Assembly: GCA_030655215.1 (NCBI GenBank)
Contig: JAURVZ010000037.1
Coordinates: 1-64,000, forward strand
Origin: Pseudolabrys sp.
GTDB taxonomy: Bacteria > Pseudomonadota > Alphaproteobacteria > Rhizobiales > Xanthobacteraceae
Direction: 5' to 3'
DNA length: 64,000 bases
Shown here: positions 55,941-64,000 of the stretch, in pieces
Position numbering within the stretch: the stretch's first letter is position 1
How the letters are laid out: each line of letters starts with the position of its first letter
Notes under the pieces: model-generated
The model's input: the letters and a program-made list of their open reading frames with translations, nothing else
Told to the model about the DNA's origin: nothing
Databases searched by the model: none
Made by a program: the position numbers and the translations under genes

Positions 55941-56406
55941 CGGCGCGCGCCTCGATCTTCAGGCCGATCTTGTCGGCCAGCTTGCGCATTTCCTCGGCCA
56001 CTTCGGCATTGGGGAAGTCGAGGACGCGCAATGTGATGGTCGCGTCGGAGACAACCTTGCCGCCGCAGCGGATCTTGGCGTTGCACACGGCGTAGCCGGA
56101 GCCTTCGTGCTCGAGATGCGACGAGATCGACAATGTCTGGCCGGGCAGCACGAAAGTGCGCAGCTTGGCTTCCTTGACCGAGGCGAGGAAGGCCATGCGC
56201 TTGAAGTCATTGGCGGCGACGACCAGCCAGCCGGATGTCTGCGCCATGGCCTCGATCAGGAGCACTCCCGGCATCAACGGATAGCCGGGGAAGTGACCTT
56301 CAAAGACCGTGCTGACGGTGGGGATCGTCGCCTCACATGTGATCTTGCGATCGGCGAGATTGAGATCGACGATCCGATCGATCAGCTGAAAGTACTCAAT
56401 CCGCAT
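55933..56406 (-). CDS. fabZXL: 3-hydroxyacyl-ACP dehydratase FabZXL
   Basis: Hotdog-fold dehydratase of 157 residues. The catalytic His38 is in EGHFPGYPLMPG and Glu52 in LLIEAMAQ, as in FabZ. It dehydrates the growing chain during very-long-chain synthesis. It overlaps fabF2XL by eight bases and lies 12 bases after acpXL, so it is part of one transcript. Confidence 0.92.
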   Translation of the reverse strand: MRIEYFQLIDRIVDLNLADRKITCEATIPTVSTVFEGHFPGYPLMPGVLLIEAMAQTSGWLVVAANDFKRMAFLASVKEAKLRTFVLPGQTLSISSHLEHEGSGYAVCNAKIRCGGKVVSDATITLRVLDFPNAEVAEEMRKLADKIGLKIEARADG

Positions 56407-56418
56407 GTGGTGTGAGCT

Positions 56419-56700
56419 TTAAGCTCCCTTGGCGGCGACGAGTTCGTCGATGCGCGCGGCAAGGTTCTTGAGGACGAAATACTGATCGGTGGTGGCTTTG
56501 CCGTCCGAGACTTCCTGCGTCCAGGCTTCGAGCGGCAGCTTGATGCCGAAGGCCTTGTCGATCGCGAAAGCGATATCGAGGAAATCCAGGCTGTCGATGC
56601 CGAGATCGTTGATGGCGTGGCTTTCAGGCGTGATCGAATCGCGCGGAATATCGCAGGTTTCGGCGATGATATTGGCGATGGCTTCAAACGTGTCGGACAT
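56419..56700 (-). CDS. acpXL: Acyl carrier protein AcpXL
   Basis: 93-residue acidic carrier protein that bears the very long chain on a 4'-phosphopantetheine arm. The attachment Ser37 is in the DSL motif of GIDSLDFLD. The extended C terminus (about residues 60-93; [20 protein letters not shown]) is typical of AcpXL and absent from the housekeeping AcpP. It is the first gene of the cluster; AGAGAG precedes the ATG. Confidence 0.95.
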   Translation of the reverse strand: MSDTFEAIANIIAETCDIPRDSITPESHAINDLGIDSLDFLDIAFAIDKAFGIKLPLEAWTQEVSDGKATTDQYFVLKNLAARIDELVAAKGA

Positions 56701-56921
56701 CGATAACTCTCTGATTCAATTTGAGTTCTGGCAAAAGCCCAAGGTGCAGGCGCTGGCGCCCGCGCGAGATCAGCCCCGGCCAGGGTTCAGTCCGGCTAGC
56801 GGTCGGTTGCCCGTATAGCGAAGCCCCCGGTTAAGTTCAATGGCGGTAGGCATTTTAGGGGCATTTCGCCCCGATTGATGGGCCTTGCAGCGGGATAACC
56901 TTGGGTTCCGTCGGGCAGGCG

Positions 56922-57239
56922 CTATTGGCGGCTCTTCAGGATGTCGAGCGGGATCGGGCTGCAATTGCGCCTTCCGCTGAGGACGCAGTCCTGATCCTTG
57001 CGGTGCTGCGCCATCGTGTCGGCCAGCCAGAAACCGGCGCCGACCAATAGTATCAGGAAGACCAGTGCGGCGACATTGACCAGCATCCGGTGGCGGTAAT
57101 CGTCGGGCTGGTCGTCCTGCTCGTACTTATCCAGCCCCGGCGGGGCGTCGGGAGACAGCGGGCGCGGCCGCGGCTGGCCACGCCGGAAGCTCAAAATGCG
57201 GGCCCCCGGTTTGCCGGGCGGCGAAGGGTCGCTGCTCAT
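56922..57239 (-). CDS. Small membrane protein, unknown function
   Basis: 105-residue protein starting at ATG 57239 (MSSDPSPPGKPGARIL); the frame's TTG start at 57248 is less likely. A Pro/Arg-rich N-terminal half is followed by one membrane helix (about 54-74, LVNVAALVFLILLVGAGFWL) and a C-terminal segment with two cysteines (DCVLSGRRNC) that would be periplasmic. The arrangement suggests a periplasmic disulfide. Similar short proteins occur in relatives, as far as I recall, without a known role. Confidence 0.65.
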   Translation of the reverse strand: MSSDPSPPGKPGARILSFRRGQPRPRPLSPDAPPGLDKYEQDDQPDDYRHRMLVNVAALVFLILLVGAGFWLADTMAQHRKDQDCVLSGRRNCSPIPLDILKSRQ

Positions 57240-57566
57240 GATCGGCAAATCCTAGCACGGACCAGGCCCGCCTTCGACTTTGTGGCCTCCGCGAATCCAG
57301 CACGGGGCGCGCGTATTGCGCGAGGCTGTGGCACCTGCAACGTCCGCTAATCCCTTGAGCGCTGGCGCTATTTTTCTTTGTTGCCCGGGCGCAACAAATT
57401 TCCGTGTCAAGCGCAGGAAACCATCTTATTGGGCGTTACCTCCGTCAACTTCCTTGTCGATGGCGTTGCGTTGCGCCAGACTTACTGCTGGAGCCGCAAA
57501 CGCGAGAAAAAGCGCGGGCTCTGCCTTTCTGAGGGGGAAGGCTGTCTGGGGATTTGGGGCACCACC
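57240..57566. other. 327-base region between the small membrane protein and the DedA/ATP-grasp gene
   Basis: No confident gene or hairpin was found. The frame of the downstream gene is open through it from 57378, but its translation (for example QTYCWSRKREKKRGLC) has no transmembrane or domain character. A promoter for either divergent gene must lie here, but no convincing -35/-10 pair is visible. Confidence 0.4.
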
Positions 57567-59303
57567 TTGTTTCAATCATTTGCGGCAGTCGGCCAGGTCC
57601 TGACAGTGGACCTGTCCGTGCTCTCGAAGATCACCTCTTTGCTCGTGCTGCCGTTCGCGCACGAGGATCTCGCCATCATTCTTGGCGGCTATCTCATCGT
57701 CAACGACCTGATGCCGACCATGATCGTGGTGCTGAGCCTTTATGGCGGCATCGTCGCTAGCGATTTTGCGCTGTATGGCCTGGGGGCCGGTGCGCGCTAC
57801 GTGCCGTGGCTGTCGCGCTTTGCCGTCGATAGCCGGGTCATCCGTTTCGGCAACACGCTGCATCGCAATGTGTTCGGGTTGGTGGCTTTGTGCCGCGTTG
57901 TGCCGGGCACTGTGTTTGTTGCTTTCGTCGCCTGCGGCTGGGCGCGGGTGTCGCTGTTCCGCTTCGGGCTCGCGAGCCTGATTGTCTCGGCGCTGTACCT
58001 GCCCTTGATGCTGTATCTGGTCATCATGTTCGGCGGCGCGCTCGACGACCAGATCGGGATCTGGGCCTGGCCGCTGTTGTTCGTCGCCATTGGCGCGACC
58101 AGCTTCGCGCGCAAGAAGATCTTCGCCTTCCGCGACAGAATCGAACCGGACAACGGCCAGGACGATTTGCTGCAGGAAATCGCACTGCCGAATAACTGCT
58201 TCGGCATGCCGCCTTTGTCGCGCGCCGACCGCAAGGTGGCTATGGCCGAGCGAATTCCGCCCGCGCTGTTCTATATTCCGCTGGTGATCAACTGGCTGCG
58301 GCTGGGCATCAAGCACCGCTCGCTGACTTTGCCGACGGCGGCCAACCCGAGCATTTTCACCGGCGGCATGTGGGGCGAGACCAAGAGCTCGTACTTCTAT
58401 GACGTGACGCCGGCCGAGCGGCATTGGATTGCCGACTTCGTGCTGGTCAAACGCAATGCCGAGCATCCCGATGGCGATATCGCCCGCGCCGAGAAGGCGC
58501 TGGCCGAGAACGGCCTAACATTCCCGCTGATCGCCAAGCCGGACATTGGCTGGCATGGCCATGGCGTGCGCCGTATCGATGACCGCGAGTCGCTGGCCAA
58601 TTACATCGCGAATTTCCCGGAAGCCAATACATTGGTGCTGCAGCGCTACGTGCCGTATCCGGCCGAAGCAGCGGTGCTCTATGCGCGGCTGCCGGGCGAG
58701 GCGAAGGGGCACATTGTGTCGCTGACACTTCGCTATTTCCCGCATGTTGTTGGCGATGGCCGCAATACGGTGCGCGCCTTGATCGGCAGCGATGCCCGCG
58801 CGCAGTGGAAATCCGATTTGCATCTCGGCGTCGATCCGACGCATCGCGGCGTCGACAAGATCGATCTCGACCGCATTCCTGAGCGTGGCGAGGTTGTCCG
58901 CATCGCACTGATCGGCAATCAGCGCGCCGGTGGGCTTTATCGCGACGGCCGCCGCCATATCACCGCGGCGCTGGAAGAGCGCTTCGACACCATCGCGCGC
59001 AGCATGACGGAATTCCATTACGGCCGTTTTGACCTGCGTTTCGGCACCATTGAGGGTCTCGAAAAGGCCGACGACTTCGCCATTGTCGAGATCAACGGCA
59101 TTGGCGGCGAGGCGATCGACTGCTGGGATCCCCATCTCGGCGTGCGTGAATGCTACCGCCGGCTCGCCGCGCAGCAGGAATTGCTGTTCAAGATCGGCAC
59201 CGGCAACCGCGCGCGCGGTTTCCATCCGACCGAAGTGCGCGAATTCGTCGCCACTTTGTTCAGGCAGAACAAGCTGGTGCGGCGCTACCCGGCCTCGGCT
59301 TAA
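57567..59303 (+). CDS. DedA/VTT membrane domain fused to a C-terminal ATP-grasp domain
   Basis: 578 residues from TTG 57567. The start is uncertain; GTG 57606 is also possible and the frame is open from 57378. The N-terminal part (about 1-190) is a DedA/VTT-type membrane domain (LPFAHEDLAIILGGYL, GIVASDFALYGLGAGAR). From about residue 225 a soluble ATP-grasp ligase-like domain follows, with PLIAKPDIGWHGHGVRR, LVLQRYVPYP, VVGDGRNTVRALIG, GRFDLRFGTIEGLEK and VEINGIGGEAIDCWDP. The Arg/Glu/Asn residues that bind ATP and metal are present. I know such parts separately but not their fused role. Confidence 0.8.
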   Translation: MFQSFAAVGQVLTVDLSVLSKITSLLVLPFAHEDLAIILGGYLIVNDLMPTMIVVLSLYGGIVASDFALYGLGAGARYVPWLSRFAVDSRVIRFGNTLHRNVFGLVALCRVVPGTVFVAFVACGWARVSLFRFGLASLIVSALYLPLMLYLVIMFGGALDDQIGIWAWPLLFVAIGATSFARKKIFAFRDRIEPDNGQDDLLQEIALPNNCFGMPPLSRADRKVAMAERIPPALFYIPLVINWLRLGIKHRSLTLPTAANPSIFTGGMWGETKSSYFYDVTPAERHWIADFVLVKRNAEHPDGDIARAEKALAENGLTFPLIAKPDIGWHGHGVRRIDDRESLANYIANFPEANTLVLQRYVPYPAEAAVLYARLPGEAKGHIVSLTLRYFPHVVGDGRNTVRALIGSDARAQWKSDLHLGVDPTHRGVDKIDLDRIPERGEVVRIALIGNQRAGGLYRDGRRHITAALEERFDTIARSMTEFHYGRFDLRFGTIEGLEKADDFAIVEINGIGGEAIDCWDPHLGVRECYRRLAAQQELLFKIGTGNRARGFHPTEVREFVATLFRQNKLVRRYPASA

Positions 59304-59370
59304 TTTGAGCGCAATCGGCGGCCAAAGCGCGCTATGACCCGCGCACGATTAGTGCCGTCAGGAGCGCTTC

Positions 59371-59841
59371 ATGTTTCGCATTGCCGCTGCCTTTATCATT
59401 GCCGCATCCTTCGCTATGCCGGCGCAAGCGGAAGACGTCACCATCGGTACGCTGAAGATTTCCGCGCCCTGGGCGCGCGCGACGCCGAAGGGCGCCAAGG
59501 TCGGCGGCGGCTACATGACCATCACCAATACCGGCTCGGCGCCGGACAGACTGCTGAGCGGCGCCACCAGCGTCTCAAGCCGCTTCGAGATCCATGAGAT
59601 GAGCATGGACAACGGCGTCATGAAGATGCGCGAGCTCGGGCAGGGCATTGAAATCAAGCCAGGCGCGACAGTCGAGTTCAAGCCCGGCGGTTACCACGTC
59701 ATGTTCATGGGCCTGCAGCAGCAACTCACGCAGGGCGAGACGTTCAAGGCGACCTTGCAGTTCGAGAAGGCGGGCAAAGTCGATGTCAGCTTCACTGTCC
59801 AGGGCATCGGCGCGCAGAACGCCGCGCCGATGAAGCACTGA
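59371..59841 (+). CDS. Periplasmic copper chaperone PCu(A)C
   Basis: 156-residue exported copper chaperone. The signal ends at about residue 20 (PAQA). The conserved copper(I) ligands are His75-x-Met77 (HEMSM), Met84/Met86 and His109-x-Met111-x-Met113 (HVMFM), forming the HxM...HxM pattern of the family. It would deliver copper to cytochrome oxidase or another periplasmic target. It stands alone and converges on the next gene with a short gap. Confidence 0.9.
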   Translation: MFRIAAAFIIAASFAMPAQAEDVTIGTLKISAPWARATPKGAKVGGGYMTITNTGSAPDRLLSGATSVSSRFEIHEMSMDNGVMKMRELGQGIEIKPGATVEFKPGGYHVMFMGLQQQLTQGETFKATLQFEKAGKVDVSFTVQGIGAQNAAPMKH

Positions 59842-59844
59842 GCG

Positions 59845-60447
59845 TTACTTCGGCTCAGTGAAAGCCAGCTTGGCGTCGTCTGGGGGCAGCATCTGGAAGA
59901 CGTTGAGCGTCATCGACACCATGACGTAATAGCCGAGGATACCGACCAGCTCGACGGTGGCGGTGTCGCCGAGCACATCGACCACGCGCTTGTAGTTGCG
60001 GTCGCTGACGCGGCGCTTCTTGTAAATCTCCTGGAGGAAATCATAGACGGCGCGCTCGTCTTTCGGCGCTGACTTCGGCAGGCGTCCGGCGCGTAGATCG
60101 TCAATCGTCTTCTGCTTGACGCCGGCGGCCAGAGCCGGTGGCTCATGCGCGAACCATTCATATTGCGACTTCCACAGCCGCGCCGTGCACAAAATGGCAA
60201 ACTCCGAAAGACGCGGCGGCACGCTGGTCTTCAAGCGGCAATGGCCGCCGAGCGCCTGCGCCAGATGGCCGAACTCCGGCGCATGCAGCCAGACCGCGAA
60301 AGGACCACGCGGCGTGATCGACTTGCCGCGCGGGCCGGAGCGGATCGCTTCCATCAGCCCGCGCTGCGCGGCGGTCATGTCGGCTTCTTCGGGAATGGCG
60401 AGGCGAGGCTGAGGGCGCTTGGCGAGCTTTTTGATTTTGGCGGGCAT
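59845..60447 (-). CDS. Carboxymuconolactone decarboxylase (CMD) family protein
   Basis: 200-residue all-helical protein of the CMD/AhpD fold, with the region HAPEFGHLAQALGGHCRLK and LSEFAILCTARLWKSQYEWFAHEPPALAAGV in the place of the active-site helix. It lacks the CxxC of AhpD peroxidases. True gamma-carboxymuconolactone decarboxylases are smaller; this longer form has an N-terminal extension. The substrate is unknown. Confidence 0.84.
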   Translation of the reverse strand: MPAKIKKLAKRPQPRLAIPEEADMTAAQRGLMEAIRSGPRGKSITPRGPFAVWLHAPEFGHLAQALGGHCRLKTSVPPRLSEFAILCTARLWKSQYEWFAHEPPALAAGVKQKTIDDLRAGRLPKSAPKDERAVYDFLQEIYKKRRVSDRNYKRVVDVLGDTATVELVGILGYYVMVSMTLNVFQMLPPDDAKLAFTEPK

Positions 60448-60509
60448 GGTGTTCCTGCGTTGAGTCGCAGGGACTATAGCGCAGCAAGCATCACGCGCTA
60501 AGCAAGCCG

Positions 60510-60872
60510 TTATTGAACGGCCGCGGTAACCTGGATCAAGCCGCGATCGTGCATCTTCATTTCTGCGGCCGCGGCATAAGACAGATCGATGACGCGGCCT
60601 TTGACGAAGGGCCCACGATCATTGACGCGCACGGTCACGCTGCGATTGGTCTTCTTGTCGGTGACGACGACCTTGGTGCCGAAGGGCAGGGTCTTGTGCG
60701 CGGCGGTAAATTTCGTCTCGTCATAGCGTTCGCCGCTGGCGGTCTTGCCGGAATAATTCTTGGCGTAATACGAGGCGATACCGGAGAACGTCTTTTCCTG
60801 CGCCATGGCCGGGCCGGCGCCCATCAGTCCAAGTCCCGCCAGCAAAGCGCCGCCTCGCAAAATCCGCCGCAT
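60510..60872 (-). CDS. RlpA-like septal protein (double-psi beta-barrel)
   Basis: 120-residue exported protein. ATG 60872 is preceded by GGAG and starts the signal MRRILRGGALLAGLGLMGAGPAMA. The mature domain is the double-psi beta-barrel of RlpA: GIASYYAKNYSGKTASGERYD, TAAHKTLPFGTKVVV and VRVNDRGPFVKGRVIDLS. It lacks the SPOR domain of full RlpA, so septal location is not assured. Family members act on denuded peptidoglycan glycan strands. Upstream ATGs (60911 and 60995) add no signal. Confidence 0.85.
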   Translation of the reverse strand: MRRILRGGALLAGLGLMGAGPAMAQEKTFSGIASYYAKNYSGKTASGERYDETKFTAAHKTLPFGTKVVVTDKKTNRSVTVRVNDRGPFVKGRVIDLSYAAAAEMKMHDRGLIQVTAAVQ

Positions 60873-60937
60873 CGTCAAATCTCCGGTGTCCACTCTATCG
60901 TCTGTCGCCATAGGAAAGGCTTGTGGCGAAAAAGCGA

Positions 60938-60963
60938 AAGGCCCGCCTGAACCGGCGGGCCTT
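60938..60963 (-). terminator. Terminator after the iron-permease-family gene
   Basis: A perfect 10-base stem, AAGGCCCGCC/GGCGGGCCTT, with a six-base loop, between the rlpA-like gene and the upstream minus-strand gene. On the minus strand it is followed by T-rich sequence. Confidence 0.75.
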
Positions 60964-61032
60964 CGCATATGATGGACCCGCCACCGCGCATTCAACGGCG
61001 GACGGGAACATTTGTTCCGTTAAGGTTGAAAT

Positions 61033-61530
61033 TTAGGCCTTTGCGCTCTTGCGGGATTTGCCGCCGCGTGGCTTCCCATCTCCTTCGCGGCGCTTCTCCA
61101 GATGCTCGAGCGTCTGCTGGGCGCGGCTGCGGCAGGCATTGTGCAGAGCCTCCAACTCGTCCTCGCTGAGATCTTCGATGGAGGCGAATTCGTCTTCGGC
61201 GCCCTTGATGGCCAGAACCAGCTCGGAAAGCTTGAGCTGCATCGACAGCATGTCGCGGTTCTGCGTGTTCTGGATGAGGAACACCATCAGAAAGGTGACG
61301 ATGGTGGTGCCGGTGTTGATCACCAGCTGCCACGTATCGCTGTAGTTAAAGAGCGGCCCGGTCACGATCCAGGCGACGACGACACCCACCGCCATGAGAA
61401 ATGCCGTCGGATGTCCGGTCCATGCCGCCGTCCGCTGTGCGAAGGTCGAGAACAGCTTCGCCAGGCGGCTTTGCTTGCCGATATCGATGTGAGGGCGAGG
61501 ACTGGCCGTTGCGGTGGACTTCTTCGCCAT
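61033..61530 (-). CDS. Low-affinity iron permease family membrane protein
   Basis: 165-residue membrane protein with two hydrophobic helices (about 40-62 and 72-90) and the family-specific TAAWTGHPTAFLMA and LVINTGTTIVTFLMVFLIQNTQNRD. A charged, Glu-rich coiled-coil tail (about 98-165) follows. The family name comes from fungal Fet4; metal transport has not been shown for the short bacterial members. It lies ten bases downstream of ligD and is likely on the same transcript. Confidence 0.85.
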   Translation of the reverse strand: MAKKSTATASPRPHIDIGKQSRLAKLFSTFAQRTAAWTGHPTAFLMAVGVVVAWIVTGPLFNYSDTWQLVINTGTTIVTFLMVFLIQNTQNRDMLSMQLKLSELVLAIKGAEDEFASIEDLSEDELEALHNACRSRAQQTLEHLEKRREGDGKPRGGKSRKSAKA

Positions 61531-61540
61531 GATGAGCTCG

Positions 61541-64000
61541 TTACTTTTTCTTTTTTGAATTGGGCAGTGTCTGCTTGAAGCGGGCGATGGTCGCCCACGG
61601 ATCCTTGCGCTGCTTTTTCAAGCGCGCCGGCAGGTTGAGCACGGTGAACTGGTCGGCGCTCTTCAAACTGCCAAGCTCCGACCAGTCGATCGGCACCGAG
61701 ACAGCCGCGCCGGGCCGCGCGCGGGTCGAGTAGGGCGCGACAGCCGTGGCGTCGCGGCTGTTGCGCAAATAGTCGATGAAGATGCGGCCTTCGCGTTTCG
61801 TCTTGGTCGCGGTCGCGACATAGAGATCCGGATCGTCGGCCGCCATCGCGCCGGCGAGCGCCTGCGCAAATGTCTTGGCTTCGTCCCACGGCGTCGGCGC
61901 AATCGGCAGCACAACATGCAGGCCTTTGCCGCCGGATGTCTTCAAAAAGCTCTTGAGCTTGATGCCTTCGAGCCGTTCGCGGACATCGCGCGCGGCGGCG
62001 ACAATATCTTTCCACGTCGTGCCGGGGCCGGGATCGAGATCAAACACAAGGCGATCAGCCGTGCCGAGGCTGTCGGCCGTGGTGCCGCGCGTGTGAAACT
62101 CCAGCACGCCGGCCTGCACCAGCGACAGCAGGCCGTCGAGATCGTCGATCGAAATGATCTTGTCGCCTTTCTCGGCGACGAGATGCAGATGATCGGTCTT
62201 GATGCCGGCGGCCGCATGCTTCTGGAAGAAACATTGCCCGGCAGCGCCTTCCGGACAGCGCAGCAACGAAATCGGCCGCCCAGCGATATGCGGGCTCATC
62301 CATTTCCAGATGGCGCTATAATATTCGGCGAGGTCCTGTTTGGTGACGCCGGCGTCTTCCCAATAGACACGTTCCGGATGCGTCAACGTGATGGCGCCGA
62401 CCGTGACCTTGGCGTTCTTGCCGCTCGGCTTGATATTGTTCTTGGCCACGACAGCTTTCTCCTTCACCTCGTGCACCACGTCCTTGGCCGCCTTGTCCTC
62501 GCGCAAGCCCTGGAAGGAAGCGTGCCGCACGCGGTCGCCATGCGTCCAGCCATGGAAGTCGACTTCGGCAACCAGCTTGGGCTCGACCCAGACCGGGCCG
62601 CGCGCGCCGCGTTCTTCTAACGGCACAGCATCGAACGGCGTGCGGTCGCGCTTCAGCGCGCTCAGCTTCTTGTAGATCTCGCGCGCGCTGGTATGGGTGA
62701 AGCCGGTGCCGGTGCGGCCGGCATAGCGCAGTCTGTTCTTCTTAAAGACGCCAAGCACCAGCGCGCCGACGGCGCGTGGATCATTGGTCGCCGGCACGTA
62801 GCCGGCAATGACGAACTCCTGCCGGTCGGTGCATTTGGTCTTCAGCCAGTCATGGCCGCGGCCGGAGCGATACGGCGTATCGCTGCGCTTGGAAATGATG
62901 CCTTCGAGATGCATGCGGCAGGCATGCTTGAGCAGCACAGAGCCGGTCTCATCGAGCCACTCGCTGAAGCGCAGCGCGCCGCCCTCCGGCGCTGACTTGA
63001 TGAGCGCGGCGAGCGCCTCCTTGCGCTCCAGCAAAGGCTGCTTGCGCAGGTCGGCGCCGTCGAGATGCATCAGGTCGAAGACGTAGAAGACCAGGCGTTC
63101 CTGCTTGCCCGATGTTAGCTCCTGCTGCAGCAGCGAGAAGCTGGACACGCCGTTCGGATCGTCGACCACCAGTTCGCCATCGATCAAGGCATCGTCCGCC
63201 TTGAGTTTGGCAATCGCCTTGGCGATGGCGGGAAATTTGCGCGTCCAGTCGAGGCCGCTGCGCGTCAGCAAGTTGACCTTGCCATCTTCGAGCCGCGCCT
63301 GCAGCCGGTACCCGTCAAACTTGATCTCATGAATCCAGTTGCCGCTGTCCGGCGCCTTGTCGGCGAGCGTTGCCAGGCACGGCTTGACGAAGTCGGGCAG
63401 GGGATCGCCCTTCTTCACTGCCTTCTTGGACGCGACTTTCTTGACGCGTTTCCCGGCGACTTTTTTGGCGGCGGCCGTGACCTTCTTGGCAACCGACGTT
63501 TTCACGGTGGTTTTCTTCGCCGGCTTGGCGCCGCCCGCAATCTGATCGAGATCGCGGCCGGTCTTCACCGATAGCGGTAGCTCTTCGAGAATGTCCTTGC
63601 CGGTTTTGCGCGCTTCCTCGTCGTCGGATTTGATCAGCAGCCAGTTCTCGCGCTTTTCGCCGGAGCGCTTCGGCAGCCGGACCAGATGCCAGAGGCCGCC
63701 CAGCTTCTCGCCTTCGATAAAGAAAGAGAGGTGGCCTTTCTTCAAGCCCTTATGCGCATCGTGTTCTGGCGTCCAGGTGCCGCGGTCCCAAACCATGACA
63801 GTGCCGCCGCCATATTCGCCCTTGGGGATGCTGCCTTCAAACGTATTGTAATCGATCGGGTGGTCTTCGACCGCCACGGCCAGCCGCTTGTCGGCTGGAT
63901 TGAGGCTGGGGCCGCGCGTCACCGCCCAGCTCTTCATCACGCCATCGAGCTCCAGGCGCAGGTCGTAATGCAACCGCGTCGCGTCATGCTTCTGCATGAC
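61541..64000 (-). CDS. ligD: Non-homologous end-joining DNA ligase LigD (5' end outside the window)
   Basis: Multidomain repair enzyme; the reading frame runs to the window edge and is missing its N terminus. Order in the part seen: a 3'-phosphoesterase domain (KHDATRLHYDLRLELDG at the very edge, KGEYGGGTVM), a Lys-rich linker (KKVAGKRVKKVASKKAVKK), an ATP-dependent ligase domain (EIKFDGYRL with the lysine nucleophile, IDGELVV, DLMHLDG) and a C-terminal primase-like polymerase (DLDPGPG, SGGKGLHVVLP). At least 819 residues are visible. The partner Ku gene is not seen and may lie past the edge. Confidence 0.93.
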   Translation of the reverse strand, partial: VMQKHDATRLHYDLRLELDGVMKSWAVTRGPSLNPADKRLAVAVEDHPIDYNTFEGSIPKGEYGGGTVMVWDRGTWTPEHDAHKGLKKGHLSFFIEGEKLGGLWHLVRLPKRSGEKRENWLLIKSDDEEARKTGKDILEELPLSVKTGRDLDQIAGGAKPAKKTTVKTSVAKKVTAAAKKVAGKRVKKVASKKAVKKGDPLPDFVKPCLATLADKAPDSGNWIHEIKFDGYRLQARLEDGKVNLLTRSGLDWTRKFPAIAKAIAKLKADDALIDGELVVDDPNGVSSFSLLQQELTSGKQERLVFYVFDLMHLDGADLRKQPLLERKEALAALIKSAPEGGALRFSEWLDETGSVLLKHACRMHLEGIISKRSDTPYRSGRGHDWLKTKCTDRQEFVIAGYVPATNDPRAVGALVLGVFKKNRLRYAGRTGTGFTHTSAREIYKKLSALKRDRTPFDAVPLEERGARGPVWVEPKLVAEVDFHGWTHGDRVRHASFQGLREDKAAKDVVHEVKEKAVVAKNNIKPSGKNAKVTVGAITLTHPERVYWEDAGVTKQDLAEYYSAIWKWMSPHIAGRPISLLRCPEGAAGQCFFQKHAAAGIKTDHLHLVAEKGDKIISIDDLDGLLSLVQAGVLEFHTRGTTADSLGTADRLVFDLDPGPGTTWKDIVAAARDVRERLEGIKLKSFLKTSGGKGLHVVLPIAPTPWDEAKTFAQALAGAMAADDPDLYVATATKTKREGRIFIDYLRNSRDATAVAPYSTRARPGAAVSVPIDWSELGSLKSADQFTVLNLPARLKKQRKDPWATIARFKQTLPNSKKKK

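Noticed and set aside
57378-57566. In-frame upstream extension of the DedA/ATP-grasp gene
   Set aside because: The residues have no DedA character, and the first hydrophobic segment begins only after 57567. The start is still uncertain.

Overview
This GC-rich window looks like chromosomal DNA of an alphaproteobacterium of the order Hyphomicrobiales (Rhizobiales), probably near Bradyrhizobium, Rhodopseudomonas or Pseudolabrys. The main reasons are a complete acpXL/lpxXL very-long-chain lipid A cluster, TakP-type TRAP receptors, DUF2865 and DUF2783 proteins, a LigD that starts with the phosphoesterase domain, and GTAGGGTGGGC-type intergenic palindromes. Genes are densely packed on both strands. 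I see no rRNA, tRNA, CRISPR array, prophage or insertion sequence.

Layout. 0.1-7.0 kb: membrane histidine kinase, glutathione transferase, beta-lactamase-fold hydrolase, thioesterase, a beta-hydroxyacid dehydrogenase, the Fe-S carrier ATPase Mrp and a PKHD-type dioxygenase. 7.1-9.4 kb: an unrecognised exported protein followed by a di-heme peroxidase carrying a C-terminal cupredoxin domain. 9.5-14.0 kb: two paralogous TakP-like receptors converging on dctM/dctQ TRAP permease genes. 14.2-24.7 kb: moaA, a lipoprotein, gph, rpiA, a DUF2059 protein, gor, class II DAHP synthase, nadE, a DUF2865 protein and a DMT transporter. 24.7-31.7 kb: homogentisate catabolism, with marR-maiA divergent from hmgA-fahA-doxX-MBL-FAD monooxygenase-DUF2783. 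31.7-39.4 kb: hybrid histidine kinase, cysS-GFA-GNAT-small membrane peptide-cimA, and a LOG protein. 39.5-43.6 kb: Atm1-like ABC exporter, psd, pssA and an isolated ureE. 43.7-50.6 kb: glutathione transferase, protease-inhibitor lipoprotein, mmsA, a motA/motB-like pair, kup and a rhodanese. 50.6-56.7 kb: a surface beta-barrel protein and the minus-strand lipid A cluster acpXL-fabZXL-fabF2XL-fabF1XL-adhXL-lpxXL. 56.9-64 kb: small membrane protein, a DedA/ATP-grasp fusion, a PCu(A)C copper chaperone, a carboxymuconolactone-decarboxylase-family protein, an RlpA-like protein, an iron-permease-family protein and LigD, which runs off the window.

Functionally, the homogentisate block encodes every step from homogentisate to fumarate plus acetoacetate, and probably a ring hydroxylase feeding it. 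The acpXL cluster builds the very long acyl chain of lipid A, psd/pssA make phosphatidylethanolamine, and the TRAP genes probably import a 2-oxoacid. Four convergent gene pairs overlap by exactly four bases through a shared stop palindrome. The least explained parts are the peroxidase-cupredoxin fusion with its partner, the DedA/ATP-grasp fusion, and the beta-lactamase-fold hydrolase that lacks metal ligands.
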